DNA from: Pseudomonadota bacterium
GTDB lineage: Bacteria; Pseudomonadota; Alphaproteobacteria; Sphingomonadales; Sphingomonadaceae
Reading direction: 5' to 3'
Length of the DNA: 51,192 nt
Assembly (NCBI GenBank): GCA_023417515.1
Contig: JAEZFL010000049.1
Location: 1 to 51,192 of the forward strand
Shown here: positions 43,836 to 51,192 of the stretch, one piece after another
Layout: each line of letters starts with the position of its first letter
Position numbering within the stretch: position 1 is the first letter of the stretch
The notes under the pieces: model-generated
The model's input: the letters and a program-made list of their open reading frames with translations, nothing else
Told to the model about the DNA's origin: nothing
Databases searched by the model: none
Position numbers and translations under genes: made by a program

Positions 43836-44723
43836 GTGGCCGCGACGATCATCGACGGCAGGGCGGCCGCGGCCGATATCCGCGCGCGAGTCGCGGCGGC
43901 GGTACCGGCCTTCGCGGCCGCAGCCGGCCGGGCGCCCGGCCTTGCCGTGGTCCTGGTCGGAGAGGATCCCGCCAGCCAGGTCTATGTCCGCTCCAAGGGC
44001 AAGGCGACGCGCGAGGCCGGGATGGCGAGCTTCGAGCATCGCCCCGGCGTCGACGTGACTCAGGACGAGCTGCTGGCGCTGGTCGCGCAGCTCAACGCCG
44101 ACGAGGCGGTCGACGGAATCCTCGTCCAGCTTCCGCTTCCGAGCCACATCGACGATCAGGCGATCATCGCCGCGATCGATCCGGACAAGGACGTCGACGG
44201 TTTCCATGTCGTCAATGCCGGCCGGCTCGCGGTCGGACTGCCCGCCTTGGTGCCGTGCACGCCATTCGGCTGTCTCCATCTGCTCAAGCAGCAGCTCGGC
44301 AGCCTGAGCGGCCTCGACGCGGTCGTGATCGGCCGCTCCAACATCGTTGGCAAGCCGATGGCGCAGCTGCTCCTCGCCGAGAGCTGCACCGTCACCATCG
44401 CCCACAGCCGCACCCGCGACCTTCCCGGCGTTGTCCGCCGCGCCGACATCGTCGTCGCCGCGGTCGGCCGGCCGGAGATGGTCAAGGGCGACTGGCTGAA
44501 ACCGGGCGCCACCGTGATCGACGTCGGCATCAACCGGCTGCCGAGCGACGATGGCAAGGGCCGCCTCGTCGGAGACGTCGACTTCGCCTCCGCGTCGCAG
44601 GTTGCCGGAGCGATCACTCCGGTGCCGGGCGGCGTGGGGCCGATGACCATCGCCATGCTTCTGCGCAACACGCTCGTCGCCGCCCACGCGCGGAGCGGCC
44701 TGAAGGTCCCGGCAGGCCTGTGA
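43836..44723 (+). CDS. folD: Bifunctional methylenetetrahydrofolate dehydrogenase/cyclohydrolase
   Basis: FolD interconverts methylene-, methenyl- and formyl-tetrahydrofolate with NADP. The 295-residue protein has DPASQVYVRSKGKA with the catalytic Lys (about residue 57), DGILVQLPLPSHID, the cofactor loop GRSNIVGKPMAQLL and the C-terminal PVPGGVGPMTIAMLL. The start is GTG 43836; it overlaps marC by four bases (GTGA). Confidence 0.96.
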   Translation: MAATIIDGRAAAADIRARVAAAVPAFAAAAGRAPGLAVVLVGEDPASQVYVRSKGKATREAGMASFEHRPGVDVTQDELLALVAQLNADEAVDGILVQLPLPSHIDDQAIIAAIDPDKDVDGFHVVNAGRLAVGLPALVPCTPFGCLHLLKQQLGSLSGLDAVVIGRSNIVGKPMAQLLLAESCTVTIAHSRTRDLPGVVRRADIVVAAVGRPEMVKGDWLKPGATVIDVGINRLPSDDGKGRLVGDVDFASASQVAGAITPVPGGVGPMTIAMLLRNTLVAAHARSGLKVPAGL

Positions 44724-45340
44724 CCGAGCTGTTCATCTCCGCCCTGGTCACCTTCTTCGTGATCATCGACCCGCCGGGCTGCGCGCCGATCTTCGCCAGC
44801 CTGACCCAGGGCGCGCCCGCGGCTCATCGCCGCGCGATGGCGGTGCGATCGGTGCTGATCGCGACCGGCATCCTGCTCTTCTTCGCGCTTCTCGGCGAGG
44901 ACCTGCTTCGCGCGCTCGGCGTGTCATTGAGCGCATTCAAGATCGCCGGCGGGATCATGCTGTTCCTGATCGCGCTCGAGATGGTGTTCGAGAAGCGCCA
45001 GGAACGCCGCTCGAACCGGGCCGAGGACGTCAAGCGCGACGGCGAGGTCGAGGACATCTCGGTCTTCCCGATGGGCATTCCGATGATCGCCGGCCCCGGC
45101 TCGATCGCCTCGGTCATGCTCCTGACCGCGCGAAGCGAGGGTCTCGTCGGCACCCTGATCGTGCTCGGCGCGCTCGGCTGCATCCTGCTGCTGACGCTTG
45201 CCGCCTTGCTCGCGGCCGGCCCGCTGATGCGGCTGATCGGCGAAAAGCTCGAAGGGATGATCACGCGCCTGCTCGGCGTGATCCTCGCCGCGCTCGCCGT
45301 CCAGTTCGTCCTCGACGGCCTCGAAGCGACGATCGCGTAA
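44720..45340 (+). CDS. MarC family integral membrane protein
   Basis: A 206-residue protein with six membrane helices. MarC features are FVIIDPPGCAPIFASLTQG in helix 1 and FPMGIPMIAGPGSIASVMLL at the start of the second half, a duplicated DP/GP pattern. The family was once tied to antibiotic resistance but that was withdrawn; its role is unknown. It is coupled to folD. Confidence 0.92.
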   Translation: MTELFISALVTFFVIIDPPGCAPIFASLTQGAPAAHRRAMAVRSVLIATGILLFFALLGEDLLRALGVSLSAFKIAGGIMLFLIALEMVFEKRQERRSNRAEDVKRDGEVEDISVFPMGIPMIAGPGSIASVMLLTARSEGLVGTLIVLGALGCILLLTLAALLAAGPLMRLIGEKLEGMITRLLGVILAALAVQFVLDGLEATIA

Positions 45341-45343
45341 AGC

Positions 45344-47116
45344 TTACCGCCGCACCCGCCACATCCGGTAGGGCGAGTTGGCCGGAAGGGCGATCGGCTC
45401 CAGCCACGCCGGCACCCGCCCGCGGCTGAGCTGCGCGTAGAAGCCGTTGGGCGCCGCCGACCGGTAGATGGTGGATTCCGACATGTTCGGGCAGATCAGC
45501 ACATAGTCGATGCCGCGCCGCTCGACGATCGCATGGGCGTTGGCCTCGTCGCCGCGGAAGGCGCGCATCACGTCCAGGATCGCCTGGTGGTTGCGGTGAT
45601 AGGGTCCCGAGATCGCATCGTGATGGGTGAGCGTCACAAGGCGCGGCCCGAGATCGTTGAAGGTCAGCACATAGCCCTTGGGCTGCTGTGCAACCGGGCG
45701 CAGCGCCGCGGGCGTCGGGCAGCTGTTGTTGGCGCGGTTGATCGCCTGGCGGTAAGGGGTCACCGGCTCCTTCTTGTCGAACCAGCCGGCCGCCTGGCCC
45801 GCCAGCGCGCCGGAGACGACGAAGAAAGCCGCGAACGTGCCGAGCACCCGGACCAGCATGAGCCGCTGCTGCTGAAACCAGGTGATCAGGGCCCAGCCGA
45901 GGCCTGCGGCGCCGGGCACTGCAAGCAGCTGGGACGCGGCGGCGGCACGGGTCTGCCAGAGGAGCAGGGCGGCGGCGAGAGCGGCCATCGCCGCGATCGA
46001 ACCCCAGCGAAGGAGCGTTTCGGCCTCGCGGCGGCTGCGCCACAGCATGACCAGATAGCCGACGAGGCCGATCGCCGGCAGCGTCGCGATGGCGATCGTC
46101 GTCGTGGTGCCGTGGCGATAGAGCGGCATCGCCTCGCGGACATTGCTGAGCCACAGCTCGGCGAGCTCAGGCGGCACGCCTTCCAGGCGGCCGAGGCAAT
46201 GCGGCCAGGCGAGCGCGTAGAAGCCGGCGAGCAGGGCGCCGCCCACGGCTCCGGCGGCGAGCCTGAGCCAGGGCGACTCGAAGCGCAGCCACGACAGTGC
46301 CAATGCGGCGACTCCGGCAACCAGCATCACCGAAAGCCAGACCGGCGACAGCGCGTCGCACACCGGGAGGCGGTTCGCTTCGGATGCGAAGATCAGGAAG
46401 CCCAGCGAGGTGCCGCCGGCGAGGCTGATTCCGTAGGCCGCGAGCCGGGGCGCTTCCGCTCGGTCGATGACCCAGCGCAGGCCGATCGCCGCTCCGGCGA
46501 TGGCGAGATAGAGCAGCATCTCGAGACCGATGGCCAGCGACAAGGCGGTGGCGATTCCGACCGTGATTCCGCCGCGCTTCCTGTTGGGATCGGCGAGTCC
46601 GGCGACGACCACCGCGACCATGGCGAGCTGCCAATTGTGGTGGTCGATGCGCAACGGCGCGAACATCGCTCGCACCGAGCCTCCGCACACCAGGATCGTC
46701 GGCCCCAGCCAGAAGGCATAAGGCGACAGCAGCCGCCGAGCGGTCAGCGCCATCGCGAACAGCGCGACGAGCAGTGGCAGGAGCGGCGCGATCGCGACCG
46801 CCCAGCGCTCGGCGATCATTCCGCCGAACAACGGCTTGAGCAGGAGATAGAGGCCCGCGATCGGCAGGTCCGGCAGCCGCGACCAATGCATGTTGAGCCC
46901 TTCCGGCGGGCTCAGCCGATATTGCCTGAGGTCGTACCAGCCCTGCCCGTCGAGCAGCGCGCGCACCTGCATGATTCGCAGATTGTCGTCGGTGTCGCCG
47001 AGCGCGAAGCCGTGGATGCCGCCCCATCTCTCCCACACGAGATAAGCGGCGGTGCAGACCCAGAAAAGCAGCACGAGGGGCCGCCAATGGCGCTGGAACG
47101 CGTCCGCCAGGTTCAA
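45344..47116 (-). CDS. Polytopic membrane protein, possible GT-C glycosyltransferase
   Basis: A 590-residue protein with about 12 predicted membrane helices. After the first helix comes FALGDTDDNLRIMQVRALL, then GLNMHWSRLPDLPIAG: an acidic DTDD loop followed by a WSRL motif in the first periplasmic loop is what STT3- and other GT-C transferases show. A soluble C-terminal domain begins near residue 440 (CPTPAALRP...). The start is a TTG at 47116, seven bases after AAGGGG. The divergent gtrA and nearby GtrB-like gene suggest it transfers a sugar from a polyprenyl carrier on the periplasmic side. Function inferred only. Confidence 0.65.
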   Translation of the reverse strand: MNLADAFQRHWRPLVLLFWVCTAAYLVWERWGGIHGFALGDTDDNLRIMQVRALLDGQGWYDLRQYRLSPPEGLNMHWSRLPDLPIAGLYLLLKPLFGGMIAERWAVAIAPLLPLLVALFAMALTARRLLSPYAFWLGPTILVCGGSVRAMFAPLRIDHHNWQLAMVAVVVAGLADPNRKRGGITVGIATALSLAIGLEMLLYLAIAGAAIGLRWVIDRAEAPRLAAYGISLAGGTSLGFLIFASEANRLPVCDALSPVWLSVMLVAGVAALALSWLRFESPWLRLAAGAVGGALLAGFYALAWPHCLGRLEGVPPELAELWLSNVREAMPLYRHGTTTTIAIATLPAIGLVGYLVMLWRSRREAETLLRWGSIAAMAALAAALLLWQTRAAAASQLLAVPGAAGLGWALITWFQQQRLMLVRVLGTFAAFFVVSGALAGQAAGWFDKKEPVTPYRQAINRANNSCPTPAALRPVAQQPKGYVLTFNDLGPRLVTLTHHDAISGPYHRNHQAILDVMRAFRGDEANAHAIVERRGIDYVLICPNMSESTIYRSAAPNGFYAQLSRGRVPAWLEPIALPANSPYRMWRVRR

Positions 47117-47210
47117 TTCATGCCCCTTTTCAAGCCGGTGGCCCCGCTCTACTCGACGGACCGCAAACGGCAAGACCGCGGAGGCGGTTCGACGACAGGG
47201 CCACGACTTG

Positions 47211-47621
47211 ATGATTTCATGGGTGGAGCGCGCACGCCGCTCCGAAGTGTTGGGACAAGTGATCCGCTTCGGGCTGGTCGGTGGCTTCGTCACCGCGCTC
47301 GGCGCAGGCGCCTATCTGGTCGCTGCGCTCGCCGGCGTGGCGCCCTTGCTCGCCAACCTGCTCGCCTACGCCGTCGCGATGGCGAGCGGTTATGTGCTTC
47401 ACAGCAAGGTGAGCTTCCGCGGCCATGGCAGCCGCGACAATCCGGCGCAGCGCAGTCTTCGCTTCGTCACCGTCAGCCTGATCAGCTTCGCCCTCAACAG
47501 CCTGTTCGTCTGGACGATGACCGCGCCGCTCTCCTGGCCGGTCTGGACGCCGGTCATCCCGATGCTGTTCGTGACCCCGCTCGTCACCTTCACGCTTAAC
47601 CGGCGCTGGGTGTTTGCGTGA
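47211..47621 (+). CDS. GtrA family flippase-like protein
   Basis: A 136-residue protein with four membrane helices and the family start IRFGLVGGFVTALGAGAYLV, plus LHSKVSFRG and the C-terminal LNRRWVF. GtrA proteins flip polyprenyl-phosphate sugars to the periplasm for glycosylation of O-antigen or other polymers. The ATG at 47211 is used. It is divergent from the GT-C candidate and followed 13 bases on by the methyltransferase gene. Confidence 0.9.
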   Translation: MISWVERARRSEVLGQVIRFGLVGGFVTALGAGAYLVAALAGVAPLLANLLAYAVAMASGYVLHSKVSFRGHGSRDNPAQRSLRFVTVSLISFALNSLFVWTMTAPLSWPVWTPVIPMLFVTPLVTFTLNRRWVFA

Positions 47622-47634
47622 TAGGGCCTAGCTG

Positions 47635-48360
47635 ATGGAACGCATCGTCTATGATCGGATGGCGGAGCTCGACACCCGCCATTGGTGGTACCGGGCGCGG
47701 CGCGAGGTGCTCGCGGCGTTGATCCGGCGCGCCGTCAAGCCACCCAAGGACGCGCGCATCCTCGAGATCGGCTGCGGCACCGGCCACAATCTCGGCATGC
47801 TCGGCCAGTTCGGCCATGTCGATGCCATCGAGCTCGACCAAGCGGCGCGCGACGTGGCCAGCGCCCGGCTCGGGCGGCCCGTGACGGGCGCGCGCCTGCC
47901 GGAGCTCGAAGGTGTTCCGGACGCCGCCTACGACATGGTCGCCTTGCTCGACGTACTCGAACATGTCGAGGAGGACCGCGAGTCCCTGCGCAGCATCGCC
48001 CGCCGGCTGAAGCCGGGCGGCGCGATCCTGATCACCGTCCCCGCCTTCCAGTGGATGTGGAGCGCCCACGACGTCGTGAACCATCACCAGCGCCGCTATT
48101 CGAAGCGCACCCTCAACGCCGCCATCGCCGATGCCGGGCTGAAGGCCGAGTTCGTCGGCTATTTCAACTCGATCCTGTTCCCGCTCGCCGCGGCCGCGCG
48201 TCTCGCCGGCCGCCTCACGGGGAAAGAGGAGAGCGACGACAAGCTGCCGCCGGCGGCGATCAACACGGTCTTCGAAACCCTGTTCGGGCTGGAGCGGCAC
48301 GCCATCGCCCGCCTGCCTTTCACCCCCGGAGTCTCGATCGCTGCGGTGGTGCGCGCCTAG
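47635..48360 (+). CDS. Class I SAM-dependent methyltransferase
   Basis: A 241-residue methyltransferase: motif I ILEIGCGTGHNLGML (about residue 40), acidic IELDQAA after strand 2, MVALLDVLEHVEEDRESL and LKPGGAILITVPAFQWMWS. The N-terminal RMAELDTRHWWYRARRE is typical of the group found in polysaccharide loci. The acceptor is probably a lipid-linked sugar. Its end shares the four bases CTAG with the next gene. Confidence 0.87.
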   Translation: MERIVYDRMAELDTRHWWYRARREVLAALIRRAVKPPKDARILEIGCGTGHNLGMLGQFGHVDAIELDQAARDVASARLGRPVTGARLPELEGVPDAAYDMVALLDVLEHVEEDRESLRSIARRLKPGGAILITVPAFQWMWSAHDVVNHHQRRYSKRTLNAAIADAGLKAEFVGYFNSILFPLAAAARLAGRLTGKEESDDKLPPAAINTVFETLFGLERHAIARLPFTPGVSIAAVVRA

Positions 48361-49442
48361 GCGACGTCGGCTTGCCCGGCGGGCGGCACGTCCCGCTCCT
48401 GAACCGGTGCCGGAAACGGCAGGGCCTCGACGGTCTCGGCCTGGACGGAGACGTTTTCCTCGGTGGCGACGTGGCCGAGCTGGGGTCGGCCGTGCGCCTC
48501 GCCGGCGATGTCGGCGACGATGTAGAGCGGCCGACGCTTGGACTCGATGTAGAGGCGGCCGAGATATTCGCCGATCATTCCGAGCACGAACATCTGCACC
48601 GCGCCGAGCAGGACCACGACCAGCATCGTCGAGGTCCAGCCCTGGACCGCGCTGCCGGTGAAGAAGCCGATCGCGATGTAGATCAGCAGCAGGACGCTCG
48701 CGAGCACCAGCCACAGGCCGATATGGCTGGCGAGCCGGAGCGGCGCGGTCGAGAAGCCGGTGACCGCGTCGAGCGCGAAGGCGATCATCTTGCGCAGCGG
48801 ATATTTGGTGCTGCCCGAGAAGCGCTCGGCGCGGTCGTAGACGAACGGCACCTGGCGGAAGCCGATCCAGGACACCATGCCGCGGATGAACCGCGCCTGC
48901 TCGGGCAGGCTGAGGAAAGCGTCGAGCGCGCGGCGGCTCATCAAGCGGAAGTCGCCGGTGTCGAGCGGAATCTCGACGTCGGTCAGCTTGTCGAGCAACC
49001 GGTAGAAAATCTTGGCGGTGGCCTTCTTGAACGCGGTTTCGCCGACTCGGGCGCGGCGCACCGCGTAGACGACGTCGGCCTGGCTGCGGTCCATCTCGGC
49101 CATCATCTGCGACACGAGCTCCGGCGGGTCCTGCAGGTCCGCGTCGATGATCAGGATGCGCTCGCCCGAGCACAGGTCGAGCCCCGCGGTGAGCGCGAGC
49201 TGATGGCCGTGGTTGCGCGACAGGTTGATCGCGACGACCCGGCTGTCGAGCGCGCTCAGCTCCTGCATCACCGACCAGCTCGAATCGCGCGACCCGTCGT
49301 TGATCAGAACGATCTCGTGGCTGGCGCCGACCGCCTCGCGCGCGGCCGCGCTCACCCGGCGGTGAAGCTCCTTCAGGCACGCCTCTTCATTGTAGCAGGG
49401 GATGACCACCGAAAGGGCAGGCCGGTTCACGCGAATCTCCAC
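48357..49442 (-). CDS. GtrB/ArnC-like family 2 glycosyltransferase
   Basis: A 361-residue enzyme that moves a sugar from a nucleotide to polyprenyl phosphate on the cytoplasmic face. GT2 domain: LSVVIPCYNEEACLKELHRR, INDGSRDSSW and LIIDADLQDPPELV with the metal-binding acidic residues; then two membrane helices (LWLVLASVLLLIYIAIGF and MLVVVLLGAVQMFVLGMIG) and EYLGRLYIESKRRPLY, diagnostic of the GtrB/ArnC type. The last 45 residues are an extra Pro/Glu-rich tail. Start GTG 49442 (or 49430). Confidence 0.92.
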   Translation of the reverse strand: MEIRVNRPALSVVIPCYNEEACLKELHRRVSAAAREAVGASHEIVLINDGSRDSSWSVMQELSALDSRVVAINLSRNHGHQLALTAGLDLCSGERILIIDADLQDPPELVSQMMAEMDRSQADVVYAVRRARVGETAFKKATAKIFYRLLDKLTDVEIPLDTGDFRLMSRRALDAFLSLPEQARFIRGMVSWIGFRQVPFVYDRAERFSGSTKYPLRKMIAFALDAVTGFSTAPLRLASHIGLWLVLASVLLLIYIAIGFFTGSAVQGWTSTMLVVVLLGAVQMFVLGMIGEYLGRLYIESKRRPLYIVADIAGEAHGRPQLGHVATEENVSVQAETVEALPFPAPVQERDVPPAGQADVA

Positions 49443-49475
49443 TCGGGTCCTTGGGACATCATGCCGCAGGCGGCG

Positions 49476-51038
49476 TTAAGGACGCGTCTGCGTCCCCCGG
49501 TCCACCCTATAGAGGACGCTGGTTCCCTCCCGCCAGATGGGAGTGAGGTCGGCGGCGAGGCCCGCATGGTAGGGCGGCGGATCGATCAGCCAGACATAAT
49601 CGAAGGCCTCGCGCGGGAACAAGGCGAGCGACTGGTCGATGGTCAGCCACATTTCCCCGCGGCAGCGGCGCAGCGAGACGATCTGCGTCGGATCGCGCAC
49701 GAAGCGGCCGCCGGCCGGATAGTCGGCATTGAGCAATTGCGCGCCGAGCATCGTCCACTGGTCGTTGGCGAAGGCGTGGCGGCGGACGATGGCCATCGCG
49801 GGCAGATGATGCAGGCGGCTCATTCCCCACGGCTCGATGCAGGGGCGGCCGACGAAGCTCACCATGCGAGCGCCGTGCGGGACATGGTCGAGCGCGGCGA
49901 GCAGGCGGTCATAGCTGCGGTCGTAGAGCGCCATGCTCCAGGTCGTGCCGACGAGGCGGATGGCGAAGAAAGCGAGACCGGCGAGCGCGAGCATTCGGCT
50001 GAAGCGCAGATGGCCCTCGGGCACCCGGATCGCGATCAGCGCGACCGCGAAGATGTAGGGCGCGAGCCGCATGTCGGCATAGGCCGATCCGAAGACCACC
50101 CGCGGCAGCAGGATGTAGACGAGCAGGAGGAACAGGGCCGAGGCGCCGAGGTTGCGCGAGAAGGTGAGGCGCCGGCTCGCGACGACCAGGACCAGCAGGC
50201 CGAGGACCAGCAGCAGCGACAGCTGGTCGAAGGCCTCCCAGCGGTCGCGCAGGGTCATCTTCAGCCAGTTGAGCTTGGCGATCCAGTTGAACCAGTCGAA
50301 GGTCTGGCCGCCGCCATTGCTTCGCCACAGCAGCATCAGCAGCACCGGCGGAGCGAGCGCGAGGCAATGGAGGCCGGCGCGCCAGCCGGAATGGACGATC
50401 CGCCCGCGCCGGTCGAACTGGCGCACCCACTCGGCCGAGAAAGCGAGCACTCCGAGAGTGCCCCATCCGAAGGCATGGACGACCCAGAGGATGCAGGAGA
50501 TCGGGATGAACAAGGCGATGCGCAGGCGGTGGCGCTCGAGCCTGCCGAGGCGCAGCCACAAGGCAAAGGCGAGCAAGGCGAGCGCCATCGACAGGGCGAA
50601 GTTGGCGAAGCCGAAGAAGAACGGGAAATTATAGGCGAAAGGCAGCGCGAACAACGTCGTCGGCGGGACTCGGCCATGTACTTCGCGCGCGACCCACAGC
50701 ATCCCCGCGACGGTGAGCGGCGGGATCGCCATCACCACCAGCTTGACCGTCGCCTCGAGGCCGAGGATCGGCCCGAGCAGCTCGACGATCAGGTCGACTC
50801 CGAGATTGGCGATGATCGCCCACTCGAAGGTGAAATATTGCTGGAGCGCCGGCGAGCTGTCGAGGTCGAGCTGGACCCGGTAGCGGCCCATATGCCCGGG
50901 CAGGTCGACGAGCGGGATGACGTCCGGCCACAATAACGGGATCATCGTGGCGAGGACCAGCGCGACGACCGTCCAGCGCCGTTCCCACCATTGATAAGGA
51001 TGCCGGGCGGCCTCGGCCGGCCCCAAGGCGAGCGTCAT
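49476..51038 (-). CDS. Large polytopic membrane protein of unknown function
   Basis: A 520-residue protein with about 11 membrane helices; the first loop is VIPLVDLPGHMGRYRVQLDL, conserved-looking and rich in possible substrate contacts. A soluble C-terminal portion starts near 390 (LAALDHVPHGARMVSFVGRP) and resembles the end domain of the polytopic protein at 45344 in placement. It may be a second GT-C transferase or partner of the glycosyltransferase 33 bases downstream. The ATG at 51038 (MTLALGPAEAARH) is preferred to an upstream start at 51068. Confidence 0.65.
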   Translation of the reverse strand: MTLALGPAEAARHPYQWWERRWTVVALVLATMIPLLWPDVIPLVDLPGHMGRYRVQLDLDSSPALQQYFTFEWAIIANLGVDLIVELLGPILGLEATVKLVVMAIPPLTVAGMLWVAREVHGRVPPTTLFALPFAYNFPFFFGFANFALSMALALLAFALWLRLGRLERHRLRIALFIPISCILWVVHAFGWGTLGVLAFSAEWVRQFDRRGRIVHSGWRAGLHCLALAPPVLLMLLWRSNGGGQTFDWFNWIAKLNWLKMTLRDRWEAFDQLSLLLVLGLLVLVVASRRLTFSRNLGASALFLLLVYILLPRVVFGSAYADMRLAPYIFAVALIAIRVPEGHLRFSRMLALAGLAFFAIRLVGTTWSMALYDRSYDRLLAALDHVPHGARMVSFVGRPCIEPWGMSRLHHLPAMAIVRRHAFANDQWTMLGAQLLNADYPAGGRFVRDPTQIVSLRRCRGEMWLTIDQSLALFPREAFDYVWLIDPPPYHAGLAADLTPIWREGTSVLYRVDRGTQTRP

Positions 51039-51192
51039 GAGCGGTGGTTGGCCTCGGCGCGAGCGCACGCGCGACGGCCGGCCGGAAGTTTAGATCGCCC
51101 CTTGTTCCCGTCGCGTTGCCCCATCGCCCAAGCATAGCCGCTGGCGCGGACGGCGCAACGGCGGACGGGTCCAAGGGGGTGCGGGCGGGGCG
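51039..51192. other. Upstream region at the window end, nothing recognised
   Basis: 154 bases upstream of the last gene. I see no open frame with supporting features, no repeat family member and no clear promoter. Confidence 0.5.

Noticed and set aside
47682..50936. A plus-strand open frame of more than 1000 codons opposite the glycosyltransferase and the last membrane protein
   Set aside because: It runs through the methyltransferase in another frame and antisense to two recognised genes, has no domain pattern, and is rich in Arg/Gln/Glu as expected of GC-rich antisense frames.

Overview
The window reads as a chromosomal segment of a GC-rich alphaproteobacterium, most likely a member of the Sphingomonadales. 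The reasons are the strong G/C third-position bias, the dispersed short repeats (four families, described below) that I recall as typical of sphingomonad genomes, a large TonB-dependent receptor, the mutS-glnD neighbourhood and a SUF-only type Fe-S operon led by its own Rrf2 regulator. Genes are packed tightly on both strands, many with ATGA/GTGA overlaps. No stretch of more than 300 bases lacks a gene, and I saw no rRNA, tRNA, CRISPR array, prophage or classical transposase.

Region by region: 1-4.5 kb holds the end of mutS, a GNAT acetyltransferase and glnD (nitrogen signalling). 4.6-7.4 kb is a TonB-dependent receptor. 7.6-11.8 kb is the thrS...infC translation locus, which here is interrupted by a VapBC-type toxin-antitoxin pair and an unknown membrane protein. 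11.9-16.5 kb has an OmpA/DUF2171 fusion, a repeat-flanked small orphan gene, a translationally coupled membrane protein/XRE regulator/hydrolase operon, a second hydrolase and a TPR protein. 16.5-23.2 kb has a SIMPL protein, the methylglyoxal genes gloA and gloB with a VOC protein, a lipoprotein, a long-chain acyl-CoA synthetase, gamma-glutamyltransferase and a DUF2061 membrane protein with a candidate Fur box. 23.3-24.3 kb is pyrD.

24.5-30.6 kb is the SUF operon: Rrf2 regulator, sufB, an unlisted 57-codon gene, sufC, sufD, sufS, sufT and sufA. Two repeat-derived hairpins sit inside it. 31-38.3 kb carries a HAD nucleotidase, dapD, a TlpA-like thioredoxin, argH, an LptM-like lipoprotein, galU, a CorA/ZntB transporter, and a run of three nuclease-fold genes. 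The middle gene of that run, DUF559, lies between two inverted copies of a REP-like repeat and looks like a small mobile or once-mobile element. 38.4-45.3 kb carries gluQ, a HIG1 protein, a cobalamin adenosyltransferase, the egtB-egtD ergothioneine pair, a DUF1176 protein, YggT, folD and MarC.

45.3-51 kb is a cell-envelope glycosylation locus resembling a chromosomal gtr module: a GtrA flippase, a GtrB-like family 2 glycosyltransferase, a SAM methyltransferase and two large polytopic proteins that could act as the GT-C type transferase.

The best leads for something new are the DUF559 element bracketed by inverted repeats, an AUA start codon for infC, a heptamer array inside the toxin-antitoxin promoter, the hidden gene between sufB and sufC, and the split gtr-like locus.
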